Part shown: positions 47,345 through 56,127 of the stretch, one piece after another
Layout: every line of letters begins with the position of its first letter
Numbering within the stretch: position 1 is the first letter of the stretch
Assembly (NCBI RefSeq): GCF_019429525.1
Contig: NZ_JAHXZL010000001.1
Location: forward strand, 248,001-312,000
Source: Sphingomonas folli
GTDB lineage: Bacteria; Pseudomonadota; Alphaproteobacteria; Sphingomonadales; Sphingomonadaceae
DNA: 64,000 bases
Direction: 5' to 3'
Notes under the pieces: model-generated
Seen by the model: only the letters and a program-made list of their open reading frames with translations
What the model was told of the DNA's origin: nothing
The model's database searches: none
Translations under genes and position numbers: made by a program

Positions 47345-47435
47345 GTCCTGAGTTTGTCTCAGGATCCACTGTCCCGCACGCACCGCGCGAGCGGATGGGG
47401 CGGCCCGGTAGATCCTGAAACGGGTTCAGGATGAC
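47345..47435. repeat. Inverted repeats of the GTCCTGA..TCAGGATC type
   Basis: GTCCTGAG...CTCAGGATC (47345-47365) and GATCCTGAA...TTCAGGATGAC (47411-47435) are two separate stems and together form a larger palindrome. It is an extragenic element of similar style to those at 23121 and 34552, with different stem letters. It fills the 204-bp gap between the phasin gene and the efflux operon; no gene is seen there. Confidence 0.55.
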
Positions 47436-47512
47436 AGACCTGGATGAAGGATCGCTTCACTGCCGTAAGTTACCCTCCTGTGTCCGCGGGAGCACGGCCG
47501 CCAATCAGCGAC

Positions 47513-49123
47513 TTATCGCGCCCCCGTCGTCGCGCGCACGCCCGCCGCGTCCGCCGCGCTCCCCGTCGCGGTGACCGGCCCCTGCGGCGTCGCGTCCAGC
47601 AGCGAGTCGCCGCCGAGCGTGCGGTACAGCGTCACCAGGTTGGTCGCGCGGGTCAGTTGGGTCTGCACCAGCGTCTGCTGCGCCGAGTAGAGCTGACGCT
47701 GCGCGTCGAGCGACGAGAGGAAGGTGTCGATGCCACCGCGATAGCGCGCGTTCGTGAGGTCGAGCGTGTCACGCGCGGCCTCGTAGAAGCGCCGGTTGGC
47801 GGCGAGCTGCTCGGTGATCGTCCCGCGCCGCGCCAACGCGTCCGACACTTCCTGGAAGGCGGTCTGGATCGTCTGCTCGTAGGTGGCCAGAGCGGCGTCG
47901 CGCTGCGCGACGCTATACTCGACCCCGGCACGGCCTGCCCCGGCCCGGAAGATCGAGTAGCTGGCGTTGGGTGCGACAGAATAGTTGAATGAGCCGCTGT
48001 TGAAGAGCGTCCGCAGCGCGGTGCTGGCGAAGCCGACCAGGCCGGTGAGCGAGATGCGTGGGAACAGCTCGGCGCGCGCCGCGCCGATCTCGGCGTTGTA
48101 GGCGCGCAGCGAATATTCCGCCTGAACGACGTCGGGGCGGCGCAGCAGCACGCCCGAGTCGATCCCGGCGGGCAGCTCGCCGATCGTCGTCGCGGCCTGC
48201 TCGATCGAGGGAGGGAGCAGCGCGGCGTCGACCGGCGCGCCGACGAGCAGCTGGAGCGCGTTGACGTCCTGCGCCAGCAGCGTCGTCTGCTGCGCGAGAT
48301 CGGCCTCAGCGGTGGCGAGGATCTGCTGCGCCTGGCGCAGGTCGGTGCGCGGCGCCACCCCGCCGCGCAGGCGCGCCTCGGTGAGTCGGACGCTCGCGCG
48401 CGCGGCCTCGGCGGTCTGCTCCGACACGCTGAGCAGGCTGCGGTCGGCGGCATAGGTGAGCCAGGCGTTGGCGATGTCGCCCACCAGCGTCAGCCGCGTC
48501 GCTCGCGCCGCCGCCTCCTGCGCGAAATAGCGCGACAGCGCCGCGCTGGTGAGCGAGCGGACGCGGCCGAACAGGTCGATCTCAAAGGCGGTGACGCCGA
48601 GCTGCGCCTGGAAGGTGCTGCGCGCCGAGGAGACGGTGGTGACACCGGTGCCGCCCGTTCCCGTGCCGGTCCCGCCCGTGCCCGTCCCACCCGTACCCGT
48701 GCCGCCGGTACCTGTGCCGCCCGTCCCCGTGCCGGTGCCCGTCCCGCCGGTGTTGGTGCCGGTGACCACGCCGCTGCTGCCGCTGTCGCGATAGCTGTAG
48801 GCGCCCGTGGCGTTGACCTGGGGGAAGAGGTCGGCGCGCTGGATGCGATATTGCGCGCGCGTCGCCTCGATGTTCGCCACCGCGACGCGCAGGTCGCGGT
48901 TGTTGGCGAGCGCCTGGTCGATGATCGCCTGCAGCCGCGGGTCGCGGAAGATGTCGCGGTAGGTGACGCTCGGTAGCCGCGCCTCCGACTGGCGCAGATA
49001 GGCGTCGCCGGCGGGCCAGGAGGTCGGCACCGGCGCGGCGGGGCGGACATAGGTCGGCGCGAGCGAGCAGCCGGCCAGCGCGGTGCCGGCGGCGAGCGCG
49101 ACGAGCGCGGGGAGGCGGGTCAT
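47513..49123 (-). CDS. RND efflux outer-membrane lipoprotein (NodT/OprM type) with Gly-Thr tract
   Basis: 536 aa. Lipoprotein signal ALAAGTALAGCSLAPTYVRP (Cys19 would be lipidated). TolC-like repeats: LQAIIDQALANNRDLRVAVANIEATRAQYRIQRADLFPQVNATG, YFAQEAAARATRLTLVGDIANAWLTYAADR and the second half PRISLTGLVGFAST...VEYSVAQRDAALATYEQTIQTAFQEVSDALA. Between residues ~118 and 160 there is an unusual ~40-residue Gly-Thr run (GGTGTGTGTGGTG...). Outer channel of the pump; overlaps the permease stop by 4 bp (ATGA). Confidence 0.92.
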   Translation of the reverse strand: MTRLPALVALAAGTALAGCSLAPTYVRPAAPVPTSWPAGDAYLRQSEARLPSVTYRDIFRDPRLQAIIDQALANNRDLRVAVANIEATRAQYRIQRADLFPQVNATGAYSYRDSGSSGVVTGTNTGGTGTGTGTGGTGTGGTGTGGTGTGGTGTGTGGTGVTTVSSARSTFQAQLGVTAFEIDLFGRVRSLTSAALSRYFAQEAAARATRLTLVGDIANAWLTYAADRSLLSVSEQTAEAARASVRLTEARLRGGVAPRTDLRQAQQILATAEADLAQQTTLLAQDVNALQLLVGAPVDAALLPPSIEQAATTIGELPAGIDSGVLLRRPDVVQAEYSLRAYNAEIGAARAELFPRISLTGLVGFASTALRTLFNSGSFNYSVAPNASYSIFRAGAGRAGVEYSVAQRDAALATYEQTIQTAFQEVSDALARRGTITEQLAANRRFYEAARDTLDLTNARYRGGIDTFLSSLDAQRQLYSAQQTLVQTQLTRATNLVTLYRTLGGDSLLDATPQGPVTATGSAADAAGVRATTGAR

Positions 49124-52100
49124 CGGGCGGGCTCCGGCGCGGGCAGCGCGGGGTGGTCGATCGGGCGCGGCAGCTGCGGCGGGCGCTCGCCCCCGGGCGC
49201 GCCGCCCCCTGGACCGCCGCGGTCGCCGCCACCACCCTCTTCCTCGTCCGGACTCGGGTCGGCGCCGCGACGCAGGCCCTTGAGGCCGTCGCGGAAGCCG
49301 CGGCGCACCAGCACGAAGAACAAGGGGATGTAGAAGATCGCGAGCACCGTCGCGGTCAGCATCCCGCCGATCACCGAGGTGCCGATCGCGATCCGGCTGT
49401 TCGCGCCCGCGCCGGTCGAGATCGCCAGCGGCAGCACGCCGAAGATGAAGGCGAGGCTGGTCATGATGATCGGGCGCAGCCGGATGCGCGCGGCGGAGAG
49501 CGCGGCGTCGATCACGCGCTTGCCCTTCTTCTCCTCCTGCTCGGCGAACTCGATCATCAGGATCGCGTTCTTCGCCGCCAGCCCCATCGTCGTCAGCAGG
49601 CCGATCTGGAGGTAGACGTCGTTGACCAGCCCGCGCAGCGTGGTGAACAGGATCGCGCCGACCAGCCCGAGCGGGATCACCAGCAGCACCGCGAACGGGA
49701 TCGACCAGCTCTCGTACAGCGCGGCGAGGCACAGGAACACGACGAGGATCGAGAGGCCGTAGAGCAGCGGCGCCTGCCCCGAGGAGAGCCGCTCCTGGTA
49801 CGACAGCCCCGCCCAGGACACGCTGGTGCCCGGGATCTGCCCGGCGAGTTCCTGGATCCGCGTCATCGCGTCGCCCGAGCTCTTGCCCGCCGCGGCCGAG
49901 CCCTGGAATTCGAACGAGGGCACGCCGTTGAAGCGCGACAGGATCACCGGCGCCTGGCTCCAGCCGATCCGCGCGAAGGCGGAGAAGGGCACCATCTGCC
50001 CGCTGCTGCCGCGCACGAACCATTGGTTGAGGTCGGTCGGGGCGGCGCGGTACGGCGCGTCGCCCTGGACGTAGACGCGCTTGACCCGGCCGCGATCGAC
50101 GAAGTCGTTGACGTAGCGGCCGCCCCAGGCGGTCGACAGCGTCGTGTTGACGTCGGCCTGGCTGAGCCCGAAGGCGGCGAGCTTCTGCTGGTCGACGTCG
50201 ACCTTGAGCGTGCCGACGTCGGGCAGCTCGGTCAGGCGCACCGAGGTGAGCGCCGGGTCGGCGTTGGCGAGCGCGAGCAGCCGGTCCTTGGCGTCGTTGA
50301 ACTTCTCCGCGGTCATCCCGCTGGTGTTCTGCAGCTCCATGGTGAAGCCGTTCGACTGGCCGAGGCCGCGGATCGCGGGCGGCACCAGCGCGAAGACGCG
50401 CGCGTCGCGCAGGCCCCGGAACGCCGCCGAGGCGCGCGCCACGATCGCGTCGGCGGTGTTCTCCTTGCCCTTGCGGTCGTCCCAGTTCGTCAGGTTGACG
50501 AAGCCCTGGCCCGTATTCTGCCCGCTGACGCCGCCGCCGCCGCCGCCGCTGACGGTGAACATGGTGGTGACGTTCTTGCCCTCGCTGCCGGCGAGATAGT
50601 CCTCGACGCGGTGCTGCACCTCCTCGGTGCGCGCGCGCGTGGCGCCGGCGGGAAGCTGGAACTGCACCAGCGCGCTGCCCTGGTCCTCGGTCGGCAGGAA
50701 ACCGGTCGGCAGCCGCACGAACAGGATCACGAGCAGCGCCACCGTGGCGGCGTAGACGAGCAGGAACAGCCACTTGCGGTCGATCACCCGGCGCACGCCG
50801 GCGACGTAGCGCGCCACGCCCTTGTCGAACGTGTCGTTGAACGTGTCGCGCGCGCGCTCGAGGAAGTGCGCCACCTTGGGGAGTTTGCGGCCGAGCCAGC
50901 TCTGCTCGATCGGGTCGCCGTTCTCGTCGTGGCTCTGCTTGAGCAGGGTCGCGGTCAGCGCGGGCGAGAGGATCACCGCGACCAGCACCGAGAGCACCAT
51001 CGCCGACACGATCGTCAGCGAGAACTGGCGGTAGATCACGCCGGTCGAGCCGCCGAAGAAGGCCATGGGCATGAACACCGCCGACAGCACCAGCGCGATC
51101 GCGACCAGCGCGACGGTGATCTCCTTCATCGACTCGATCGTGGCCTCGCGCGGCGTCATGCCGGGATTCTCGTCCATCAGCCGCTCGACGTTCTCGACCA
51201 CGACGATCGCGTCGTCGACCAGCAGGCCGATCGCGAGGACGAGGCCGAACAGGGTCAGCGTGTTGATCGAGAAGCCCGCGACGTAGAAGACGGCGAAGGT
51301 CCCCAGCAGCACCACCGGCACCGCGATCGCGGGGACCAGCGTGGCACGCCAGCTCTGGAGGAAGACGAACATGACGATGACGACGAGGATGATCGCCTCG
51401 ATCAGCGTCTTCACCACCTCCTCGATCGACAGCTTGATGAAGTCCGTCGTGTCATTGGCGAAGGCGTATTCGAGGCCGGGCGGGAAGCCCTTGGCGGCGG
51501 CGGCGACCTGCGCCTTGACCAGCTCGGCGGTCTTGAGCGCGTCGGCACCGGGTGCGAGCAGCACCGCGATGCCCGCGCCGGGGTGGCGGTTGACCCGGCT
51601 GAAGGCGTTGTAGCTCTCCGCGCCCAGCTCGATCCGTCCCACGTCCGCGAGCCGCACGGTGGCGCCGCTGCTCTGCGTCTTGAGGATGATGTTGGCGAAC
51701 TCGGCGGGCGTCTGCAGCCGCGACTGGGCGGTGACGATCGCGTTGAGCATCTGCGTGGACGGCATCGGCTGGCCGCCGATCTCGCCCGCCGCGACCTCGG
51801 TGTTCTGGTTGGTGATGGCGGTGACGACGTCGCCCGGCATCAGCTGGTAGCTGTTGAGCTTCTCCGGATCGAGCCAGACCCGCATGGCATATTGCGAGCC
51901 GAACACGTTGGTGTCGCCGACGCCCTGGATGCGGCCGAGCGGGTCCTGGAGGTTGGAGACGAGATAGTCCGAGACGTCCTGGTTGGTCAGCTTGTCGGTG
52001 ACGTCATAGACGCCGACGATCAGCAGGAAGTCCGGGTTGGACTTGCGCACCACGAGGCCCTGCTGCTGCACCTGCTGCGGCAGGCGGCTGAGCGACTGCT

Positions 52101-52434
52101 GGACCTGGTTCTGCACCTGGACCTGCGCGATGTCCGGGTCGGTGCCCTTGTTGAAGGTGGCGGTGATCGTCACCGAGCCGCGGCTCGACGAGCTCGACTG
52201 GAAGTAGAGCAGCCCGTCGATGCCGGTGAGCTGCTGCTCGATCACCTGGGTGACACTGTTCTGCAGCGTCTGCGCGTTGGCGCCCGGGAAGGTCGCGCGG
52301 ATCGAGACCTGCGGCGGCGCCACGTCGGGATATTGCGCGATCGGCAGCGACAGGATCGCGCCGACGCCCGCCAGCATCACGATGATGGCGAGCACCCAGG
52401 CGAAGATCGGCCGATCGATGAAAATGCGCGACAT
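49120..52434 (-). CDS. RND efflux transporter permease (HAE1, AcrB-like)
   Basis: 1104 aa, 12 TM helices with two large periplasmic loops. MSRIFIDRPIFAWVLAIIVMLAGVGAILSLPIAQYPDVAPP is the classic N-terminus; VGLLVDDAIVVVENVERLMDE in TM4 (proton-relay Asp-Asp) and GLAAKNAILMIEFAEQ in TM10 (relay Lys) are intact; SFSQPGEEDQ-type PTGFLPTEDQGSALVQFQLP begins the second loop. About 50 residues longer than AcrB, with the C-terminal Gly/Pro/Arg tail (EEEGGGGDRGGPGGGA). Exports hydrophobic drugs/solvents by proton antiport. Starts 6 bp after the adaptor stop. Confidence 0.96.
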   Translation of the reverse strand: MSRIFIDRPIFAWVLAIIVMLAGVGAILSLPIAQYPDVAPPQVSIRATFPGANAQTLQNSVTQVIEQQLTGIDGLLYFQSSSSSRGSVTITATFNKGTDPDIAQVQVQNQVQQSLSRLPQQVQQQGLVVRKSNPDFLLIVGVYDVTDKLTNQDVSDYLVSNLQDPLGRIQGVGDTNVFGSQYAMRVWLDPEKLNSYQLMPGDVVTAITNQNTEVAAGEIGGQPMPSTQMLNAIVTAQSRLQTPAEFANIILKTQSSGATVRLADVGRIELGAESYNAFSRVNRHPGAGIAVLLAPGADALKTAELVKAQVAAAAKGFPPGLEYAFANDTTDFIKLSIEEVVKTLIEAIILVVIVMFVFLQSWRATLVPAIAVPVVLLGTFAVFYVAGFSINTLTLFGLVLAIGLLVDDAIVVVENVERLMDENPGMTPREATIESMKEITVALVAIALVLSAVFMPMAFFGGSTGVIYRQFSLTIVSAMVLSVLVAVILSPALTATLLKQSHDENGDPIEQSWLGRKLPKVAHFLERARDTFNDTFDKGVARYVAGVRRVIDRKWLFLLVYAATVALLVILFVRLPTGFLPTEDQGSALVQFQLPAGATRARTEEVQHRVEDYLAGSEGKNVTTMFTVSGGGGGGVSGQNTGQGFVNLTNWDDRKGKENTADAIVARASAAFRGLRDARVFALVPPAIRGLGQSNGFTMELQNTSGMTAEKFNDAKDRLLALANADPALTSVRLTELPDVGTLKVDVDQQKLAAFGLSQADVNTTLSTAWGGRYVNDFVDRGRVKRVYVQGDAPYRAAPTDLNQWFVRGSSGQMVPFSAFARIGWSQAPVILSRFNGVPSFEFQGSAAAGKSSGDAMTRIQELAGQIPGTSVSWAGLSYQERLSSGQAPLLYGLSILVVFLCLAALYESWSIPFAVLLVIPLGLVGAILFTTLRGLVNDVYLQIGLLTTMGLAAKNAILMIEFAEQEEKKGKRVIDAALSAARIRLRPIIMTSLAFIFGVLPLAISTGAGANSRIAIGTSVIGGMLTATVLAIFYIPLFFVLVRRGFRDGLKGLRRGADPSPDEEEGGGGDRGGPGGGAPGGERPPQLPRPIDHPALPAPEPAR

Positions 52435-52440
52435 GAGCGA

Positions 52441-53676
52441 TCAGCCAGCCTTGCCCTTGGCCGATGACATCTTCTCCATCTGCTCGGGCGAGGGCGCCTT
52501 CACGTTCTGCGGCGTGTCGGCGGGCACGGGCTGGAGCGGCGTCTTGGGCTTCACGTTGGCGAGGCCCTGGGTGATCACCTTGTCGCCGTCCCTGAGCCCG
52601 CCGGTGACGACCCAGAAGGCGCCCTGGGTGCGGTCGGTGTTGACGGTGCGCTGCTCGGCGCGGTTGTTCGCACCGACGACGTAGAGCGTGGCCGCCCCCT
52701 TGGCGTCGCGCGTGATCGCGGTCTGCGGCACGAGATAGGCGTTCTGCTGGATCGACTGCGAGAACACCGCGCGGACGAACATGCCCGGCAGCAGCAGCCC
52801 GTTGGGATTGGCGAAGCGCGCGCGCAGCGTCACCGTGCCGGTGCTGGGATCGACCACCACCTCGGCGAACTCGACCGTGCCCTTGATGCCGTAGTCGCTG
52901 CCGTCCTCCAGCTTGAGCGTCACCTCGGCGCGCGCGGGCACCGCGCCGCCCGACGCGAGGCTGCGGCGCAGGGCGAGCAGGTTGGCGCTCGACTGCTGGA
53001 TGTCGACGAACATCGGGTCGAGCTGCTGGATCGTCGTGAGCGGGTCGGTCTGGGTCGCGCTCACCAGCGCGCCGACGGTGAACAGCGAGCGGCCGATGCG
53101 CCCGGTGATCGGCGCGGGCACGGTGGTGAAGCGCAGGTTGACCCGCGCGGTGTCGAGCTGCGCGCGGTTGACCGCGATCGTGGCCGCGGCCTGGCGCTGC
53201 GTCGCGACCGCGTCGGTATAATCCTGCGCGCTGATCGCCTCTATGTCGGCGAGCGGCTTGTAGCGGTCGGCGCGGATCTTGGCCGCCTCGTAGGTGGCCT
53301 GGGCGTTGGCCACGTTGGCGCTCGCCTGGTTGGCGCTGGCGCGGTAGAGCGAGGGATCGATCTGGTAGAGCGGCTGGCCGCGCTTGACGATCGCGCCCTC
53401 GGTGAAGAAGCGGCGCTGGATCACGCCCGAGACCTGGGGGCGCACCTCCGAGCTCTGATACGCGACGGTGCGGCCCGGGAGTTCGCTGGTGGTCGGCACC
53501 GACGTCGGCTGGACCACGACATAGCCGACCGTCACCGGACCCGACTGGCCCGGCGCGCCGCCTTTCTCCTTGCCCTGGGGTTGGTCGCCCCCGCCGCCGC
53601 ACGCGGCGAGCGCGAGCAGCGCCGACGCCGCCGCGCCACCGATGACCTGGCGGCCCGGCCGAACATCGATACGCAT
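52441..53676 (-). CDS. RND efflux periplasmic adaptor (MexA/AcrA-like)
   Basis: 411 aa from ATG 53676. Lipoprotein-type signal (VIGGAAASALLALAACGGGG). The HlyD/AcrA fold: TVAYQSSEVRPQVSGVIQRRFFTEGAIVKRGQPLYQIDPSLYRA (lipoyl domain part 1), helical hairpin YEAAKIRADRYKPLADIEAISAQDYTDA, APITGRIGRSLFTVGALVSATQTDPLTTI (lipoyl part 2), then beta-barrel and MP domains. First gene of the pump operon. No TetR or LysR repressor gene is adjacent; three TTGCG repeats upstream are a possible regulatory site. Confidence 0.95.
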   Translation of the reverse strand: MRIDVRPGRQVIGGAAASALLALAACGGGGDQPQGKEKGGAPGQSGPVTVGYVVVQPTSVPTTSELPGRTVAYQSSEVRPQVSGVIQRRFFTEGAIVKRGQPLYQIDPSLYRASANQASANVANAQATYEAAKIRADRYKPLADIEAISAQDYTDAVATQRQAAATIAVNRAQLDTARVNLRFTTVPAPITGRIGRSLFTVGALVSATQTDPLTTIQQLDPMFVDIQQSSANLLALRRSLASGGAVPARAEVTLKLEDGSDYGIKGTVEFAEVVVDPSTGTVTLRARFANPNGLLLPGMFVRAVFSQSIQQNAYLVPQTAITRDAKGAATLYVVGANNRAEQRTVNTDRTQGAFWVVTGGLRDGDKVITQGLANVKPKTPLQPVPADTPQNVKAPSPEQMEKMSSAKGKAG

Positions 53677-53724
53677 TCTCAGTCTAATCCCCGCGAGAGA
53701 CTTCGGGCTGCCCCGGCGCCTAAC

Positions 53725-53750
53725 CGCAATTTGTCGCAAATGTTTCGCAA
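53725..53750 (-). promoter_or_regulatory. Three TTGCG direct repeats upstream of the efflux operon
   Basis: On the minus strand TTGCG begins at 53750, 53739 and 53729, spaced 11 and 10 bp, i.e. one helical turn apart, in TTGCGAaacatTTGCGAcaaaTTGCGG. The last copy ends 48 bp before the adaptor ATG. The middle also contains ATTTG-TCG-CAAAT (53729-53741). Direct repeats with a 10-11 bp period are typical of OmpR-type response-regulator sites. The other strand leads to tamA, so this could serve either gene. Confidence 0.4.
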
Positions 53751-53901
53751 GGGTGCCAGAATTTTCGCGCGACCGACCGGTACTGGTGATCGTCTCGTCG
53801 ACCGGCACGGCAGCGTCATGAAACCGATGCCGCGCTGGGTCGTTGCAGGGTGACGGGGGCTCAGCGGAACGCCGCATGCCTCGCCTAAAGGGGCGTAGTT
53901 T

Positions 53902-56127
53902 TTGTCTTTTTCCGTTCGTCGCTCGCGCCTCCTGCTCGCCACCGCGGGTCTGGCGCTGGGCTGTGCCGCCGCCTCGGCGCAGATGCAGAAGCCCGGCACC
54001 GCACCCGCGCAGGGCCCCGACTCGCCCAGGCCGGCCGATGCCGCGCCGGCCACCGACAGCACGGCGATCATCCCCGAGGCCGAGTTCGACGCCGCGCTGC
54101 CGCCGCTGTCGGGTGACCTCGACGCGCCGCTCGAGCCGATGCCGGCCGACCCCGCGCCGCCGTCAGCCCCGCCGTCCCCGGCGGATAGTTCGCAGGCGCC
54201 CGCCCAGGCGGCGGCGCAGCAGCCGATCACGCCCGGCGCCTTGCCCCCCGCGCCGCCGCAGGACCCGCAGCTGGCGCAGCCGCTCGAGCCGCTGTCCAGC
54301 TTCAACAGCGCGCCGCTCCAGACCGTCGCCGATCCCGCCAAGGGCGACCAGCCCGACGTCCGCTACGCCAGCGAGGTGAAGGGGCTCGACCCGCTCGGCC
54401 TCACCGACGAGTTCGACTCGCTGTCCGCGCTCAAGAAGGGCGGCGGCAAGGCGGACAATGCCACCCAGGTCTCGGCGCGCGCGCGCGAGGACGAACAGCT
54501 CGCGCTGCGGCTGATGAAATCCTTGGGCTATTATGACGGGACCGCGGTCGCGACGGTCGACACCGTCGCCGGTACGCCGGCGACGCTGCGCGCGCTCGTC
54601 ACCGCCACGCCGGGGCAGCAGTACAAGCTCGGCAGCGTCACGGTGAAGGCGGATGCGACCCAGCCTCCGGAGCTGGTCCGCCGCGAACTGCCGCTCAAGG
54701 TCGGCGACCCGATCGAGGCGGCGCGGATCCAGGGCGCCGAGGCCAATGTCAGCCTGCGCCTGCCGCAGCAGGGTTATCCCTTCGTCAAGGTCGGGGAGCG
54801 CGACGTGCTGCTCGACGAGCAGGCCGGCAAGGGCGACTATACGCTGCCGGTCGACACCGGGCCGCGATCCTCGTTCGGCAAGCTGCGCAGCGAGGGCGAG
54901 CCGGTGTTCGACCTCGAGCATCTCAACGTCTTCCCGCGCTTCGACCAGGGGCAATTATACGACGCTCGGCTCACCGACGACCTGCGCGAGGCGCTCGTCG
55001 CGACCGGGCTGTTCAACGGTGTCGGCGTCGAGCCGGTGCGCACCGGCGTTACCGCGGCGGACGGCACGGAGCAGGTCGACCTGCTCGTCCGCCAGACCCG
55101 CGGGCCGGCGAAGAGCCTGTCGGGCTCGGTCGGCTACAACACCGGCGAGGGCGTGAAGGCCGAGGCCAATTTCACCAACCGCAACCGCTTCCCTCCCGAG
55201 GGCGCGCTGATCCTGGGCGTGATCGCGGGCACGCAGCAGCAGGGTCTCTCGGTCGGGCTTCGTCGCCAGAACGCCGGGAAGCGCGACCGTACCGTCAGCC
55301 TGCTCGCGAGCGCCAACCACTCCAGCTACGACGCGTTCGACGCCTTCACCGGCACGCTGTCGGGCCGGGTGAGCTATGATTCGACGCCGATCTGGCAGAA
55401 GCGCTTCACCTATGCCTACGGCTTCGAGCTGGTCGGCACCAACGAGAGCGTGTTCGATTTCGACAAGTTCGACCGCGACCGCCGCACCTACGGCGTCGTC
55501 GCTCTGCCCGGGCAGGTGCTGTTCGACACGTCGGACGACCTGCTCAACCCGACCCGCGGCTATCGGGTGAAGCTGAACGTCAGCCCCGAGGTCTCGGTCT
55601 CGGGCCAGACCAAGCCCTATGCGCGCACGCTGATCGAGGGGACCGCTTATTATCCGGTGAGCGACAGACTGGTGATCGCGGGCCGCGCGCGCGCGGGCAG
55701 CATCTTCGGGATCGCGCGCGACGACATCGCGCCCTCGCGGCGTTACTATGGCGGCGGGGGCGGCTCGGTGCGCGGCTACGGCTTCCAGCGGCTCGGGCCG
55801 CTCGAGCCGGTCGCCTCGCTCACCCCCGACTCGAGCGGCAACGTCGACCGCGCCGACCTGCGCCCGCTCGGCGGCCGCAGCATCAACGAGTTCGCGCTCG
55901 AGGCGCGCTACCGTTTCGGCAATTTCGGGATCGTCCCCTTCGTCGACGCGGGCAACGCCTATGAGAGCAGCCTGCCCAAGGGCAGCGACCTGCGCATCGG
56001 CGCCGGCATCGGCGGGCGTTTCTACACCAATTTCGGGCCGCTGCGCGTCGACGTCGCGACCCCGCTCAACCCGCGCGAAGGGGACGGCAAGATCGCGCTG
56101 TATATCTCGATCGGGCAGGCATTCTGA
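53902..56127 (+). CDS. tamA: TamA-like outer-membrane barrel protein (BamA/TamA family)
   Basis: 741 aa from TTG 53902 (AAAGGGGC 10 bp upstream). Signal LLLATAGLALGCAAASAQ, then ~110 residues of Pro/Ala-rich linker. POTRA domains follow (YYDGTAVATVDTVAGTPATLRALVTATPGQQYKLGSVTVKA; YPFVKVGERDVLLDEQAGKGDYTLPVDTG), then a 16-strand barrel from ~residue 395 to the end with the Omp85 motif VRGYGFQRLGP and final strand LYISIGQAF (C-terminal Phe). Partner of TamB, directly downstream, in inserting outer-membrane proteins or transporting lipid. Confidence 0.93.
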   Translation: MSFSVRRSRLLLATAGLALGCAAASAQMQKPGTAPAQGPDSPRPADAAPATDSTAIIPEAEFDAALPPLSGDLDAPLEPMPADPAPPSAPPSPADSSQAPAQAAAQQPITPGALPPAPPQDPQLAQPLEPLSSFNSAPLQTVADPAKGDQPDVRYASEVKGLDPLGLTDEFDSLSALKKGGGKADNATQVSARAREDEQLALRLMKSLGYYDGTAVATVDTVAGTPATLRALVTATPGQQYKLGSVTVKADATQPPELVRRELPLKVGDPIEAARIQGAEANVSLRLPQQGYPFVKVGERDVLLDEQAGKGDYTLPVDTGPRSSFGKLRSEGEPVFDLEHLNVFPRFDQGQLYDARLTDDLREALVATGLFNGVGVEPVRTGVTAADGTEQVDLLVRQTRGPAKSLSGSVGYNTGEGVKAEANFTNRNRFPPEGALILGVIAGTQQQGLSVGLRRQNAGKRDRTVSLLASANHSSYDAFDAFTGTLSGRVSYDSTPIWQKRFTYAYGFELVGTNESVFDFDKFDRDRRTYGVVALPGQVLFDTSDDLLNPTRGYRVKLNVSPEVSVSGQTKPYARTLIEGTAYYPVSDRLVIAGRARAGSIFGIARDDIAPSRRYYGGGGGSVRGYGFQRLGPLEPVASLTPDSSGNVDRADLRPLGGRSINEFALEARYRFGNFGIVPFVDAGNAYESSLPKGSDLRIGAGIGGRFYTNFGPLRVDVATPLNPREGDGKIALYISIGQAF

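Noticed and set aside
49153..52467. 1104-codon plus-strand open frame opposite the RND permease
   Set aside because: Shadow of the permease; the AcrB motifs are all on the minus strand.
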